Positions 51,845 through 64,000 of a stretch of DNA of 64,000 bases are shown piece after piece. Position 1 is the stretch's first letter. Each line of letters opens with the position of its first letter. The stretch comes from Pseudomonas fluorescens (GTDB lineage: Bacteria > Pseudomonadota > Gammaproteobacteria > Pseudomonadales > Pseudomonadaceae), in assembly GCF_902498185.1 (NCBI RefSeq), contig NZ_CABVIX010000015.1:1-64000 (forward strand), given 5' to 3'. The notes beneath the pieces were generated by a model. That model ran no database searches, had not been told where the DNA came from, and saw only the letters and a program-made list of their open reading frames with translations. The translations under genes were made by a program, and so were the position numbers.

Positions 51845-52156
51845 TTAGCCGAGGCTGATCTGCACTTCCACACCGGCCGCCAGATCAAGCTTCATCAGCG
51901 CATCAACGGTTTTATCCGTTGGCTGGACGATGTCCAGAACGCGCTTATGAGTACGGATCTCGTACTGGTCACGCGCGTCTTTGTTGACGTGCGGGGAGAC
52001 CAGAACGGTGAACCGCTCTTTACGGGTAGGCAGTGGAATTGGACCACGCACTTGAGCACCAGTACGTTTCGCGGTTTCCACGATTTCCTGGGTGGATTGG
52101 TCGATCAGGCGATGGTCAAAAGCCTTCAACCTGATACGGATTTGCTGATTTTGCAT
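51845..52156 (-). CDS. rpsJ: 30S ribosomal protein S10 (NusE)
   Basis: S10 (103 residues) is a 30S head protein and, as NusE, the partner of NusB in antitermination. It starts [20 protein letters not shown] and has [20 protein letters not shown]. It leads the S10 operon behind a strong promoter; rplC follows after 80 bp. Confidence 0.97.
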
Positions 52157-52219
52157 TGGATTTCAGACTCCAGGCTGCTATTCCCACCGGGCGCACTACG
52201 CCCGTTAAAAGGAGGCGTG

Positions 52220-52248
52220 ATTCTATAGACGCCCATATTGGGTGTCAA
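52220..52248 (-). promoter_or_regulatory. Promoter of the S10 operon
   Basis: On the minus strand, consensus TTGACA (52243-52248) and TAGAAT (52220-52225) have a 17-base spacer. The expected start leaves a leader of only about 55 bases before rpsJ. Confidence 0.85.
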
Positions 52249-52250
52249 CC

Positions 52251-52284
52251 CAATAAAAAAGCCCCCGCTGAGCGGGGGCTTCTT
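52251..52284 (-). terminator. Terminator of the str operon (after tuf)
   Basis: On the minus strand AAGCCCCCGCTCAGCGGGGGCTT is a near-perfect stem followed by TTTTATT. It ends 3 bases before the S10 -35 box. Confidence 0.93.
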
Positions 52285-52298
52285 CAACCTATCGAGAT

Positions 52299-53492
52299 TT
52301 ACTCGATGATTTTGGCTACGACGCCGGCGCCGACGGTACGACCGCCTTCACGGATGGCGAAACGCAGACCGTCTTCCATTGCGATGGTCTTGATCAGGGT
52401 GACTTCCATCTGGATGTTGTCACCTGGCATTACCATTTCAACGCCTTCTGGCAGCTGGCAGTTACCAGTCACGTCAGTAGTACGGAAGTAGAACTGAGGA
52501 CGGTAGCCTTTGAAGAACGGAGTGTGACGACCGCCTTCTTCCTTCGACAGAACGTAGACTTCTGCGGTGAACTTGGTGTGCGGCTTGACCGAACCTGGCT
52601 TGACCAGAACCTGGCCACGCTCAACGTCGTCACGCTTGGTACCACGCAGCAGAACGCCGCAGTTCTCGCCAGCACGACCTTCGTCCAGCAGCTTGCGGAA
52701 CATCTCAACACCGGTGCAGGTGGTGGTGGTGGTGTCACGCAGACCAACGATCTCCAGCGCGTCCTGAACGCGGACGATGCCACGCTCGATACGGCCGGTA
52801 ACAACGGTACCACGACCCGAGATCGAGAATACGTCTTCGATCGGCATCAGGAACGGCTTGTCGATTGCACGCTCAGGCTCTGGGATGTAGCTGTCCAGAG
52901 TCTCAACCAGCTTCTTGACAGCGGTGGTGCCCATTTCGTTGTCGTCTTTGCCTTCCAGCGCCATACGAGCCGAACCGATGATGATCGGGGTGTCGTCGCC
53001 TGGGAAGTCATAGGTGGACAGCAGGTCGCGAACTTCCATCTCGACCAGTTCCAGCAGCTCAGCGTCGTCTACCAGGTCAGCCTTGTTCAGGAAGACCACG
53101 ATGTACGGAACGCCTACCTGGCGGGACAGCAGGATGTGCTCGCGGGTCTGTGGCATCGGACCATCAGCGGCCGAACAAACCAGGATCGCGCCGTCCATCT
53201 GCGCAGCACCGGTGATCATGTTCTTCACGTAGTCAGCGTGACCTGGGCAGTCGACGTGAGCGTAGTGACGGATCTTCGAGTTGTACTCGACGTGCGCGGT
53301 GTTGATGGTGATACCGCGAGCTTTTTCTTCTGGGGCGCTGTCGATCTTGTCGAAGTCGACGACGGCCGAACCGAATACTTCGGAGCAGACGCGAGTCAGA
53401 GCAGCGGTCAGAGTGGTCTTACCGTGGTCAACGTGGCCGATGGTGCCAACGTTAACGTGCGGAAGGGAACGATCAAATTTTTCTTTAGCCAC
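52299..53492 (-). CDS. tuf: Elongation factor Tu
   Basis: EF-Tu (397 residues) brings aminoacyl-tRNA to the ribosome. G motifs are GHVDHGKTTLTAAL (~18), DCPGHADYVKNM and NKADLVDD; the C-terminal domain is complete. The start is GTG at 53490-53492, as in E. coli tufA. It is the last gene of the str operon, 31 bp after fusA. Pseudomonads usually have a second copy, not in this window. Confidence 0.97.
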   Translation of the reverse strand: MAKEKFDRSLPHVNVGTIGHVDHGKTTLTAALTRVCSEVFGSAVVDFDKIDSAPEEKARGITINTAHVEYNSKIRHYAHVDCPGHADYVKNMITGAAQMDGAILVCSAADGPMPQTREHILLSRQVGVPYIVVFLNKADLVDDAELLELVEMEVRDLLSTYDFPGDDTPIIIGSARMALEGKDDNEMGTTAVKKLVETLDSYIPEPERAIDKPFLMPIEDVFSISGRGTVVTGRIERGIVRVQDALEIVGLRDTTTTTCTGVEMFRKLLDEGRAGENCGVLLRGTKRDDVERGQVLVKPGSVKPHTKFTAEVYVLSKEEGGRHTPFFKGYRPQFYFRTTDVTGNCQLPEGVEMVMPGDNIQMEVTLIKTIAMEDGLRFAIREGGRTVGAGVVAKIIE

Positions 53493-53523
53493 GACAGTGA
53501 ACTCCTAGCCTAAAGGGGCTGAA

Positions 53524-55668
53524 TCAGCCTTGTTTTTTAACGAGAGCTTCGACGATGTTCGACGGAGCTTCGGCGTATTTGGAGAATTCCATGGAGTAGC
53601 TCGCGCGACCCTGAGACATGGAACGAACGTCGGTCGCGTAACCGAACATTTCCCCGAGCGGAACTTCAGCACGGACAACCTTGCCGGAGACCGAATCATC
53701 CATACCCTGGATCAGACCACGACGACGGTTCAGGTCACCCATCACGTCACCCATGTAGTCTTCAGGGGTTACAACTTCGACCTTCATGATCGGCTCGAGA
53801 ACCACGCCACCGCCCTTCTGGGCCAGTTGCTTGGTTGCCATCGAAGCGGCGATCTTGAACGCCATCTCGTTGGAGTCGACGTCGTGGTACGAACCGTCGA
53901 ATACCGTGGCCTTCAGGCCGATCAGAGGATAGCCGGCAACGACGCCGTTCTTCATCTGCTCTTCGATACCCTTCTGGATCGGGGCGATGAATTCCTTAGG
54001 AATCACACCACCAACGACTTCGTTGGTGAACACCAGACCTTCGGTGATGTTGCCTTTTTCGTCCACGTCCGGCTCCGCGAAGCGGATCCAGCAGTGACCG
54101 AACTGACCACGACCACCCGACTGACGAACGAACTTGCCTTCGATCTCGACGTTGGACTTGGTGATCTTCTCGCGGTACGAAACCTGCGGCTTGCCGATGT
54201 TGGCCTCGACGTTGAACTCGCGCTTCATGCGGTCAACGAGGATGTCCAGGTGCAGCTCACCCATACCGGAGATGATGGTCTGACCGGTTTCTTCATCGGT
54301 CTTGACGCGGAACGACGGGTCTTCCTGAGCCAGCTTGCCCAGTGCGATACCCATCTTTTCCTGGTCCTGCTTGGTCTTCGGCTCGACAGCTACCGAAATC
54401 ACAGGCTCCGGGAAGTCCATACGCTCGAGGATGACCGGCTGGTCGGCGTTGCACAGGGTGTCACCAGTGGTGACGTCCTTCATGCCGATCAGAGCAGCGA
54501 TGTCACCAGCGCGTACTTCCTTGATCTCTTCACGCTGGTTGGCGTGCATCTGCACCATACGGCCGACGCGCTCTTTCTTGCCCTTGACCGAGTTGATCAC
54601 GGAGTCGCCCGAGCTCAGGAAGCCCGAGTAGACGCGCACGAAAGTCAGAGTACCAACGAACGGGTCGGTGGCAATCTTGAACGCCAGAGCCGAGAACGGC
54701 TCGTCATCGGAAGCGTGACGCTCCACGTGACGAACTGCCGGATCTTCCTTGTCGAGTTCCTTGTCATCCGGGTTGATACCCTTGATCGCAGGAATTTCGG
54801 TAGGAGCAGGCAGGAAGTCGATGACGGCGTCGAGAACCAGGGGAACGCCCTTGTTCTTGAACGACGAACCGCAGACAGCCGGGACGATTTCGCTGGCCAG
54901 GGTGCGCGCACGCAGGCCTGCCTTGATTTCGTCGATGGTCAGCTCTTCGCCTTCCAGGTACTTGTTCATCAGCTCTTCGCTGGACTCGGCAGCAGCTTCG
55001 ACCATATTGGCGCGCCACTCTTCAGCCAGCTCCAGCATATCGGCAGGAATTTCTTCCTCACGATACGTGGTGCCTTTGTCGTCGTCGTTCCAGTAGATAG
55101 CCTTCATCTTGATCAGGTCGACCTGACCCTGGAAGTTATCTTCCGAACCGATCGCCAGCTGGACAGGAACCGGGGTGTGACCCAGGCGGTTCTTGATCTG
55201 GCCGACAACGCGCAGGAAGTTGGCACCGGCACGGTCCATCTTGTTCACGTAGACAACACGTGGAACACCGTATTTGTTGGCCTGACGCCATACGGTTTCG
55301 GACTGCGGCTCAACGCCGGAGGTGCCGCAGAAGACAACGACCGCACCGTCGAGTACACGCAGCGAACGCTCAACTTCAATGGTGAAGTCAACGTGGCCAG
55401 GGGTATCGATGACGTTTACGCGGTAGTTGTCGTACTGGCCAACAGAACCCTTCCAGAAGGTGGTTACGGCAGCGGAGGTAATGGTGATACCTCGCTCCTG
55501 CTCCTGCACCATCCAGTCGGTGGTCGCGGCGCCATCATGCACCTCGCCCATTTTGTGGCTCAGGCCTGTGTAGAACAGGATCCGCTCGGTCGTAGTGGTC
55601 TTGCCCGCGTCAACGTGCGCGCAAATACCAATGTTACGGTAGCGGTTGATCGGTGTAGTACGAGCCAT
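53524..55668 (-). CDS. fusA: Elongation factor G
   Basis: EF-G (714 residues) drives ribosomal translocation. G motifs are AHVDAGKTTTTERIL (~17), DTPGHVDFTIEVERS and NKMDRAGANF, followed by domains II-V including SGMGELHLDILVDRM. The length includes the G' subdomain. The gene is second to last in the str operon. Confidence 0.97.
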   Translation of the reverse strand: MARTTPINRYRNIGICAHVDAGKTTTTERILFYTGLSHKMGEVHDGAATTDWMVQEQERGITITSAAVTTFWKGSVGQYDNYRVNVIDTPGHVDFTIEVERSLRVLDGAVVVFCGTSGVEPQSETVWRQANKYGVPRVVYVNKMDRAGANFLRVVGQIKNRLGHTPVPVQLAIGSEDNFQGQVDLIKMKAIYWNDDDKGTTYREEEIPADMLELAEEWRANMVEAAAESSEELMNKYLEGEELTIDEIKAGLRARTLASEIVPAVCGSSFKNKGVPLVLDAVIDFLPAPTEIPAIKGINPDDKELDKEDPAVRHVERHASDDEPFSALAFKIATDPFVGTLTFVRVYSGFLSSGDSVINSVKGKKERVGRMVQMHANQREEIKEVRAGDIAALIGMKDVTTGDTLCNADQPVILERMDFPEPVISVAVEPKTKQDQEKMGIALGKLAQEDPSFRVKTDEETGQTIISGMGELHLDILVDRMKREFNVEANIGKPQVSYREKITKSNVEIEGKFVRQSGGRGQFGHCWIRFAEPDVDEKGNITEGLVFTNEVVGGVIPKEFIAPIQKGIEEQMKNGVVAGYPLIGLKATVFDGSYHDVDSNEMAFKIAASMATKQLAQKGGGVVLEPIMKVEVVTPEDYMGDVMGDLNRRRGLIQGMDDSVSGKVVRAEVPLGEMFGYATDVRSMSQGRASYSMEFSKYAEAPSNIVEALVKKQG

Positions 55669-55698
55669 AAAGCCCTCGCAAAATGATTGATGCTTGAA

Positions 55699-56169
55699 TT
55701 AGAAGCGGTAGTGCGAGAATGCTTTGTTGGCTTCGGCCATACGGTGCACGTCTTCACGCTTCTTGACTGCAGCACCTTTGCCTTCAGCGGCATCCAGCAG
55801 TTCGCCGGCCAGGCGCAGGGCCATGGACTTCTCGCCACGCTTGCGGGCGTAGTCTACGAGCCAGCGCATTGCCAGAGCGTTACGACGCGATGGACGAACT
55901 TCGACCGGAACCTGGTAAGTGGCACCGCCGACACGGCGGGACTTTACTTCGACCAGCGGAGCGATGGCGTCGAGAGCTTTCTCGAAGATCTCCAGGGGAT
56001 CGCTGTTCTTGCGTGCTTTGACGGTATCCAGGGCACCGTAAACGATGCGCTCGGCTACGGCCTTCTTGCCGCTTTCCATCACGTGGTTCATGAACTTGGC
56101 GAGGATCTGGCTTCCGTATTTCGGATCGTCCAGAATCTCACGCTTGGCTGCTACACGACGTCTTGGCAT
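55699..56169 (-). CDS. rpsG: 30S ribosomal protein S7
   Basis: S7 (156 residues) organises the 30S head and contacts E-site tRNA. It starts MPRRRVAAKREILDDPKYGS and contains EVKSRRVGGATYQVPVEVRP. In E. coli S7 represses its operon through the rpsL-rpsG spacer; here that spacer is 118 bp. Confidence 0.97.
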   Translation of the reverse strand: MPRRRVAAKREILDDPKYGSQILAKFMNHVMESGKKAVAERIVYGALDTVKARKNSDPLEIFEKALDAIAPLVEVKSRRVGGATYQVPVEVRPSRRNALAMRWLVDYARKRGEKSMALRLAGELLDAAEGKGAAVKKREDVHRMAEANKAFSHYRF

Positions 56170-56287
56170 TGATAAGCCCTCAAACGGTCTTCAGGTTAGC
56201 CCGGGACTCGACCTTGCGGTGCGCGCCCGACCTTACTCTTATCGACTCAATAAAAATGATTGACTGCAAATTACCGCAAACGGCCGA

Positions 56288-56659
56288 TTACTTCGGACGC
56301 TTGGTACCGTATTTCGAACGACCCTGGTTACGACCTTTGACGCCGGAGGTATCCAGAGAGCCGCGAACGGTGTGGTAACGAACACCTGGCAAGTCTTTTA
56401 CACGGCCGCCACGAATCAGGACGACGCTGTGTTCTTGCAGGTTGTGGCCTTCACCGCCGATGTACGAGGAAACCTCGAAACCGTTGGTCAGACGCACACG
56501 GCATACTTTACGCAGTGCCGAGTTAGGTTTTTTCGGCGTGGTGGTGTACACGCGGGTGCACACGCCACGACGTTGCGGGCAGTTCTGCAGCGCAGGTACG
56601 TCGGATTTCTCGACGATACGCTTACGCGGCTGACGTACCAGCTGGTTGATAGTTGCCAT
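56288..56659 (-). CDS. rpsL: 30S ribosomal protein S12
   Basis: S12 (123 residues) monitors decoding and is the target of streptomycin-resistance changes. It starts [18 protein letters not shown]. The key segments [12 protein letters not shown] (Lys43 context) and the later [17 protein letters not shown] (Lys88 context) both show the wild-type, drug-sensitive lysines. First gene of the str operon. Confidence 0.97.
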
Positions 56660-56753
56660 CTACTAGCTCCACTGTTTGTCTTGCGACGCTATTGTCTTGC
56701 AAGAAAAGCCAAAAAACGGCAGGACGGAGCCCTACCGAATTTAAGGGTACAAA

Positions 56754-56782
56754 AGTCTACGGAGGATCTTGCACCCAGTCAA
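56754..56782 (-). promoter_or_regulatory. Promoter of the str operon (rpsL)
   Basis: On the minus strand, TTGACT (56777-56782) and TAGACT (56754-56759) have an ideal 17-base spacer, leaving a leader of about 88 bases before rpsL. Confidence 0.82.
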
Positions 56783-56786
56783 GACA

Positions 56787-56861
56787 AGGCCCCAGCCTCC
56801 CCCCGCCGGTTATCGGCAACATTTTGTGTCGCCGACGCCCTTCAGGGGGTTGCCGGGGCCT
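56787..56861 (-). terminator. Nested GC-rich hairpin after rpoC
   Basis: On the minus strand, AGGCCCC and GGGGCCT pair across 75 bases, enclosing CCCCC/GGGGG and an inner hairpin TCGGCGACA-CAAAA-TGTTGCCGA. There is no T run, so it may be a rho-type or processed 3' end of the rpoBC transcript. Confidence 0.5.
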
Positions 56862-56870
56862 GCCCTGTAC

Positions 56871-61070
<4,200 letters not shown>

Positions 61071-61135
61071 GGCCTTTCCTCCTGGCGGAGCAGAGAGCGG
61101 GCTGTATCAGCCCCGCTCCCGATTCGCGTCACGTG

Positions 61136-64000
61136 TTATTCGGTTTCCAGATCGATGTCGATACCGAGCGAACGGATCTCTTTGATCAACACGTTGAAGG
61201 ACTCGGGCATGCCCGGCTCCATACGGTGATCGCCATCCACGATGTTCTTGTACATCTTGGTACGGCCGTTCACGTCGTCCGACTTCACTGTGAGCATTTC
61301 TTGCAGGGTGTATGCCGCGCCGTATGCTTCCAGCGCCCACACTTCCATCTCCCCGAAACGCTGACCACCGAACTGCGCCTTACCACCCAGCGGCTGCTGG
61401 GTAACCAGGCTGTAAGAACCAGTGGAACGCGCGTGCATCTTGTCGTCCACCAAGTGGTTCAGCTTGAGCATGTACATGTAACCAACGGTCACAGGACGCT
61501 CGAACTTGTTACCGGTACGACCATCGAACAGCACCATCTGGCCGCTCTCTGGCATATCGGCCAGTTTCAGCATGGCCTTGATCTCGCTTTCCTTGGCACC
61601 GTCGAAGACCGGGGTAGCCATTGGCACACCGCCCTTGAGGTTATGTGCCAGGTCGAGGATTTCCTTGTCGGTGAATTCCGCAAGGTTCTCCTGACGACCA
61701 CCGATCTCGTTGTAGATCTCGGTCAGGAACGTGCGCAGCTCAGCGGCCTTGCGCTGCTCTTCGATCATGCGGTTGATCTTCTCGCCCAGGCCCTTGGCCG
61801 CGAGGCCCAGGTGGGTTTCAAGGATCTGACCGACGTTCATCCGCGATGGTACGCCCAACGGGTTCAGGACCACGTCGACCGGAGTACCGTTGGCGTCGTG
61901 CGGCATGTCTTCGACCGGCATGATCACGGAGACCACACCTTTGTTACCGTGACGGCCGGCCATCTTGTCGCCCGGCTGGATGCGGCGACGGATTGCCAGG
62001 TAGACCTTGACGATCTTCAGTACGCCCGGTGCCAGGTCATCGCCCTGCTGCAGCTTGCGCTTCTTGTCTTCGAACTTGTCGTCCAGCAGACGGCGACGAT
62101 CGACGATGTAGGCCTGCGCCTTCTCGAGCTGATCGTTCAGCGCGTCTTCGGCCATGCGCAGTTTGAACCACTGGCCGTGCTCCAGACCGTCCAGTACTTC
62201 GTCGCTGACCACGGTGCCTTTTTTCAGGCCCGCGCCACCGTCGACCAGCTGGCCGTTCAGGGCAGAACGCAGACGCTCGAAGGTCGCGCCTTCAACGATG
62301 CGGAACTCTTCGTTGAGGTCCTTGCGGATCTCGTCCAGCTGCATCTTCTCGATCGACAACGCACGGCTGTCGCGCTCGACGCCGTCACGGGTGAAGACCT
62401 GTACGTCGATGACAGTACCCTTGGTGCCAGTCGGCACGCGCAGGGAGGTGTCTTTGACGTCGCTGGCCTTCTCGCCGAAGATTGCGCGCAGCAGTTTTTC
62501 TTCCGGAGTCAGCTGGGTCTCGCCTTTCGGAGTGACCTTGCCGACCAGGATGTCGCCAGCGCCGACTTCGGCACCTACATAGACGATACCGGCTTCGTCC
62601 AGCTTGTTCAGTGCGGCTTCACCCACGTTCGGGATGTCCGCAGTGATTTCCTCAGGGCCAAGCTTGGTGTCACGGGCCACACAGGTCAGTTCCTGAATGT
62701 GGATCGTGGTGAAGCGGTCTTCCTGAACTACACGCTCGGACAGGCAGATGGAGTCTTCGAAGTTGAAGCCGTTCCACGCCATGAACGCGATGCGCATGTT
62801 CTGGCCCAGAGCCAGCTCACCCATGTCGGTGGACGGGCCATCGGCCATGATGTCGCCGCGCTGAACCACATCACCCTTGTTCACCAGCGGACGCTGGTTG
62901 ATGCAGGTGTTCTGGTTCGAACGGGTGTACTTGGTCAGGTTGTAGATGTCGACACCCGCTTCGCCGGTCTCGACTTCATCGTCGGCAACGCGAACGACCA
63001 CACGGCTGGCGTCGACGGAGTCGATCACACCACCGCGGCGCGCTACAACGCAGACACCGGAGTCACGGGCGACGTTGCGCTCCATGCCGGTACCTACCAG
63101 CGGCTTGTCGGCGCGCAGGGTCGGGACTGCCTGACGCTGCATGTTCGAACCCATCAACGCACGGTTGGCGTCGTCGTGCTCGAGGAACGGAATCAGCGAC
63201 GCTGCAACCGAGACAACCTGCTTCGGCGAAACGTCCATCAAGGTGACGTCTTCCGGCGCCTTGACGGTGAATTCGTTCAGGTGACGAACCGCTACCAGCT
63301 CGTCGACCAGTTGCTTCTTCTCGTTCATCGTGGCCGAAGCCTGGGCGATGACGTGATCAGCTTCTTCGATCGCGGACAGGAACACGATGTCGTCCGACAC
63401 CACACCCTCTTTCACAACGCGGTACGGGCTCTCGAGGAAGCCATACTGGTTGGTGCGGGCATAGGCCGCCAGGGAGTTGATCAGACCGATGTTCGGACCT
63501 TCAGGCGTCTCGATCGGGCACACGCGGCCGTAATGGGTCGGGTGTACGTCACGGACTTCGAAGCCGGCGCGCTCACGGGTCAGACCGCCAGGGCCGAGTG
63601 CGGAGACACGGCGCTTGTGGGTGATCTCGGAGAGCGGGTTGTTCTGGTCCATGAACTGCGAGAGCTGGCTGGAACCGAAGAACTCCTTCACCGCCGCCGC
63701 AACCGGCTTGGCGTTGATCAGGTCTTGCGGCATCAGGCCTTCGCTTTCGGCCATCGACAGACGTTCCTTGACCGCACGCTCGACGCGCACCAGGCCAACA
63801 CGGAACTGGTTCTCGGCCATCTCGCCGACACAACGCACGCGACGGTTACCCAGGTGGTCGATGTCGTCGACGATACCTTTGCCGTTACGGATGTCGACCA
63901 GGGTCTTGAGGACCTCGACGATGTCTTCCTTGCTCAGCACGCCCGAACCTTCGATTTCGGTACGACCGATACGACGGTTGAACTTCATGCGACCTACAGC
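61136..64000 (-). CDS. rpoB: DNA-directed RNA polymerase subunit beta, 5' end missing at window edge
   Basis: The frame runs to base 64000 without a start, so about the first 400 codons are outside the window; 954 codons are visible. The rifampicin region shows SQLSQFMDQNNPLSEITHKR with the wild-type Asp and His, and RVSALGPGGLTRERAGF. Later segments are GDKMAGRHGNKGVVS and the C-terminal QRFGEMEVWALEAYGAAYTLQ (two adjoining parts). The ATG at 63988 is internal. Confidence 0.98.
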   Translation of the reverse strand, partial: AVGRMKFNRRIGRTEIEGSGVLSKEDIVEVLKTLVDIRNGKGIVDDIDHLGNRRVRCVGEMAENQFRVGLVRVERAVKERLSMAESEGLMPQDLINAKPVAAAVKEFFGSSQLSQFMDQNNPLSEITHKRRVSALGPGGLTRERAGFEVRDVHPTHYGRVCPIETPEGPNIGLINSLAAYARTNQYGFLESPYRVVKEGVVSDDIVFLSAIEEADHVIAQASATMNEKKQLVDELVAVRHLNEFTVKAPEDVTLMDVSPKQVVSVAASLIPFLEHDDANRALMGSNMQRQAVPTLRADKPLVGTGMERNVARDSGVCVVARRGGVIDSVDASRVVVRVADDEVETGEAGVDIYNLTKYTRSNQNTCINQRPLVNKGDVVQRGDIMADGPSTDMGELALGQNMRIAFMAWNGFNFEDSICLSERVVQEDRFTTIHIQELTCVARDTKLGPEEITADIPNVGEAALNKLDEAGIVYVGAEVGAGDILVGKVTPKGETQLTPEEKLLRAIFGEKASDVKDTSLRVPTGTKGTVIDVQVFTRDGVERDSRALSIEKMQLDEIRKDLNEEFRIVEGATFERLRSALNGQLVDGGAGLKKGTVVSDEVLDGLEHGQWFKLRMAEDALNDQLEKAQAYIVDRRRLLDDKFEDKKRKLQQGDDLAPGVLKIVKVYLAIRRRIQPGDKMAGRHGNKGVVSVIMPVEDMPHDANGTPVDVVLNPLGVPSRMNVGQILETHLGLAAKGLGEKINRMIEEQRKAAELRTFLTEIYNEIGGRQENLAEFTDKEILDLAHNLKGGVPMATPVFDGAKESEIKAMLKLADMPESGQMVLFDGRTGNKFERPVTVGYMYMLKLNHLVDDKMHARSTGSYSLVTQQPLGGKAQFGGQRFGEMEVWALEAYGAAYTLQEMLTVKSDDVNGRTKMYKNIVDGDHRMEPGMPESFNVLIKEIRSLGIDIDLETE

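Noticed and set aside
53530..55686. 718-codon open frame antisense to fusA
   Set aside because: Shadow of the fusA frame, with no family features.

Overview
The window looks like a chromosomal segment of a fluorescent Pseudomonas, most likely the P. putida group. The DNA is GC-rich with strong G/C third-position bias. The gene order (rpoB-rpoC-str-S10-spc-alpha, then katA, ferritin, uvrA, ssb, a selenocysteine formate dehydrogenase block, and a riboflavin operon) matches what is known for that group. Protein sequences such as the KatA, RibA and FtnA types also fit. No gene-free stretch exceeds 300 bases.

Layout, left to right. 1-279: right end of an IS3-family insertion sequence. 289-2986: btuB (B12 receptor) converging on btuF (periplasmic B12-binding protein). 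2983-10459 (minus): ribA, a periplasmic solute-binding protein, then an operon transcribed nrdR-ribD-ribE-ribBX-ribH-nusB-thiL-pgpA. 10564-12422: a YbaY-like lipoprotein, a fossil IS200/IS605 right end, thioredoxin-TPR protein YbbN/CnoX and a small conserved protein. 12552-16413: a zinc-uptake type cluster (His-rich DUF2796 protein, ABC ATPase, FtsX-like permease, DUF3299 protein, OmpW-family porin) behind a Zur-like palindrome. 16460-19187 (minus): two sugar-nucleotide epimerase/reductases and an XRE-type regulator. 19365-21869 (plus): agcS symporter and asparaginase.

21879-31001 (minus) is a self-contained selenium module. It holds formate dehydrogenase fdnGHI with an in-frame Sec TGA and a SECIS-like hairpin, its maturation factor fdhE, selA, selB and the Sec tRNA selC. 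Everything needed to insert and use this selenocysteine is present except selD and the fdhD sulfurtransferase. 31244-36684 holds ssb with a YajR-like MFS transporter, divergent uvrA, and a ferritin. 36840-38282 is katA.

38454-64000 (minus) is the core translation/transcription region: the alpha operon (rplQ-rpoA-rpsD-rpsK-rpsM), the spc operon (rpmJ to rplN), the S10 operon (rpsQ to rpsJ), the str operon (tuf-fusA-rpsG-rpsL), rpoC, and rpoB cut by the window edge. Strong sigma70-type promoters are visible before rpsJ, rpsL and rpsM. Terminator-like hairpins between rpmJ and rpsM and between rpsN and rpsH divide the large cluster into segments.

Most of the window is conserved housekeeping sequence. 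I found no convincing wholly new system. The observations most worth following are the IS insertion 9 bp upstream of btuB, the TnpB/omega-RNA-like fossil, the Zur-linked zinc cluster, a perfect 8-bp-arm palindrome upstream of katA, and the hairpin-plus-promoter junctions inside the ribosomal protein cluster.
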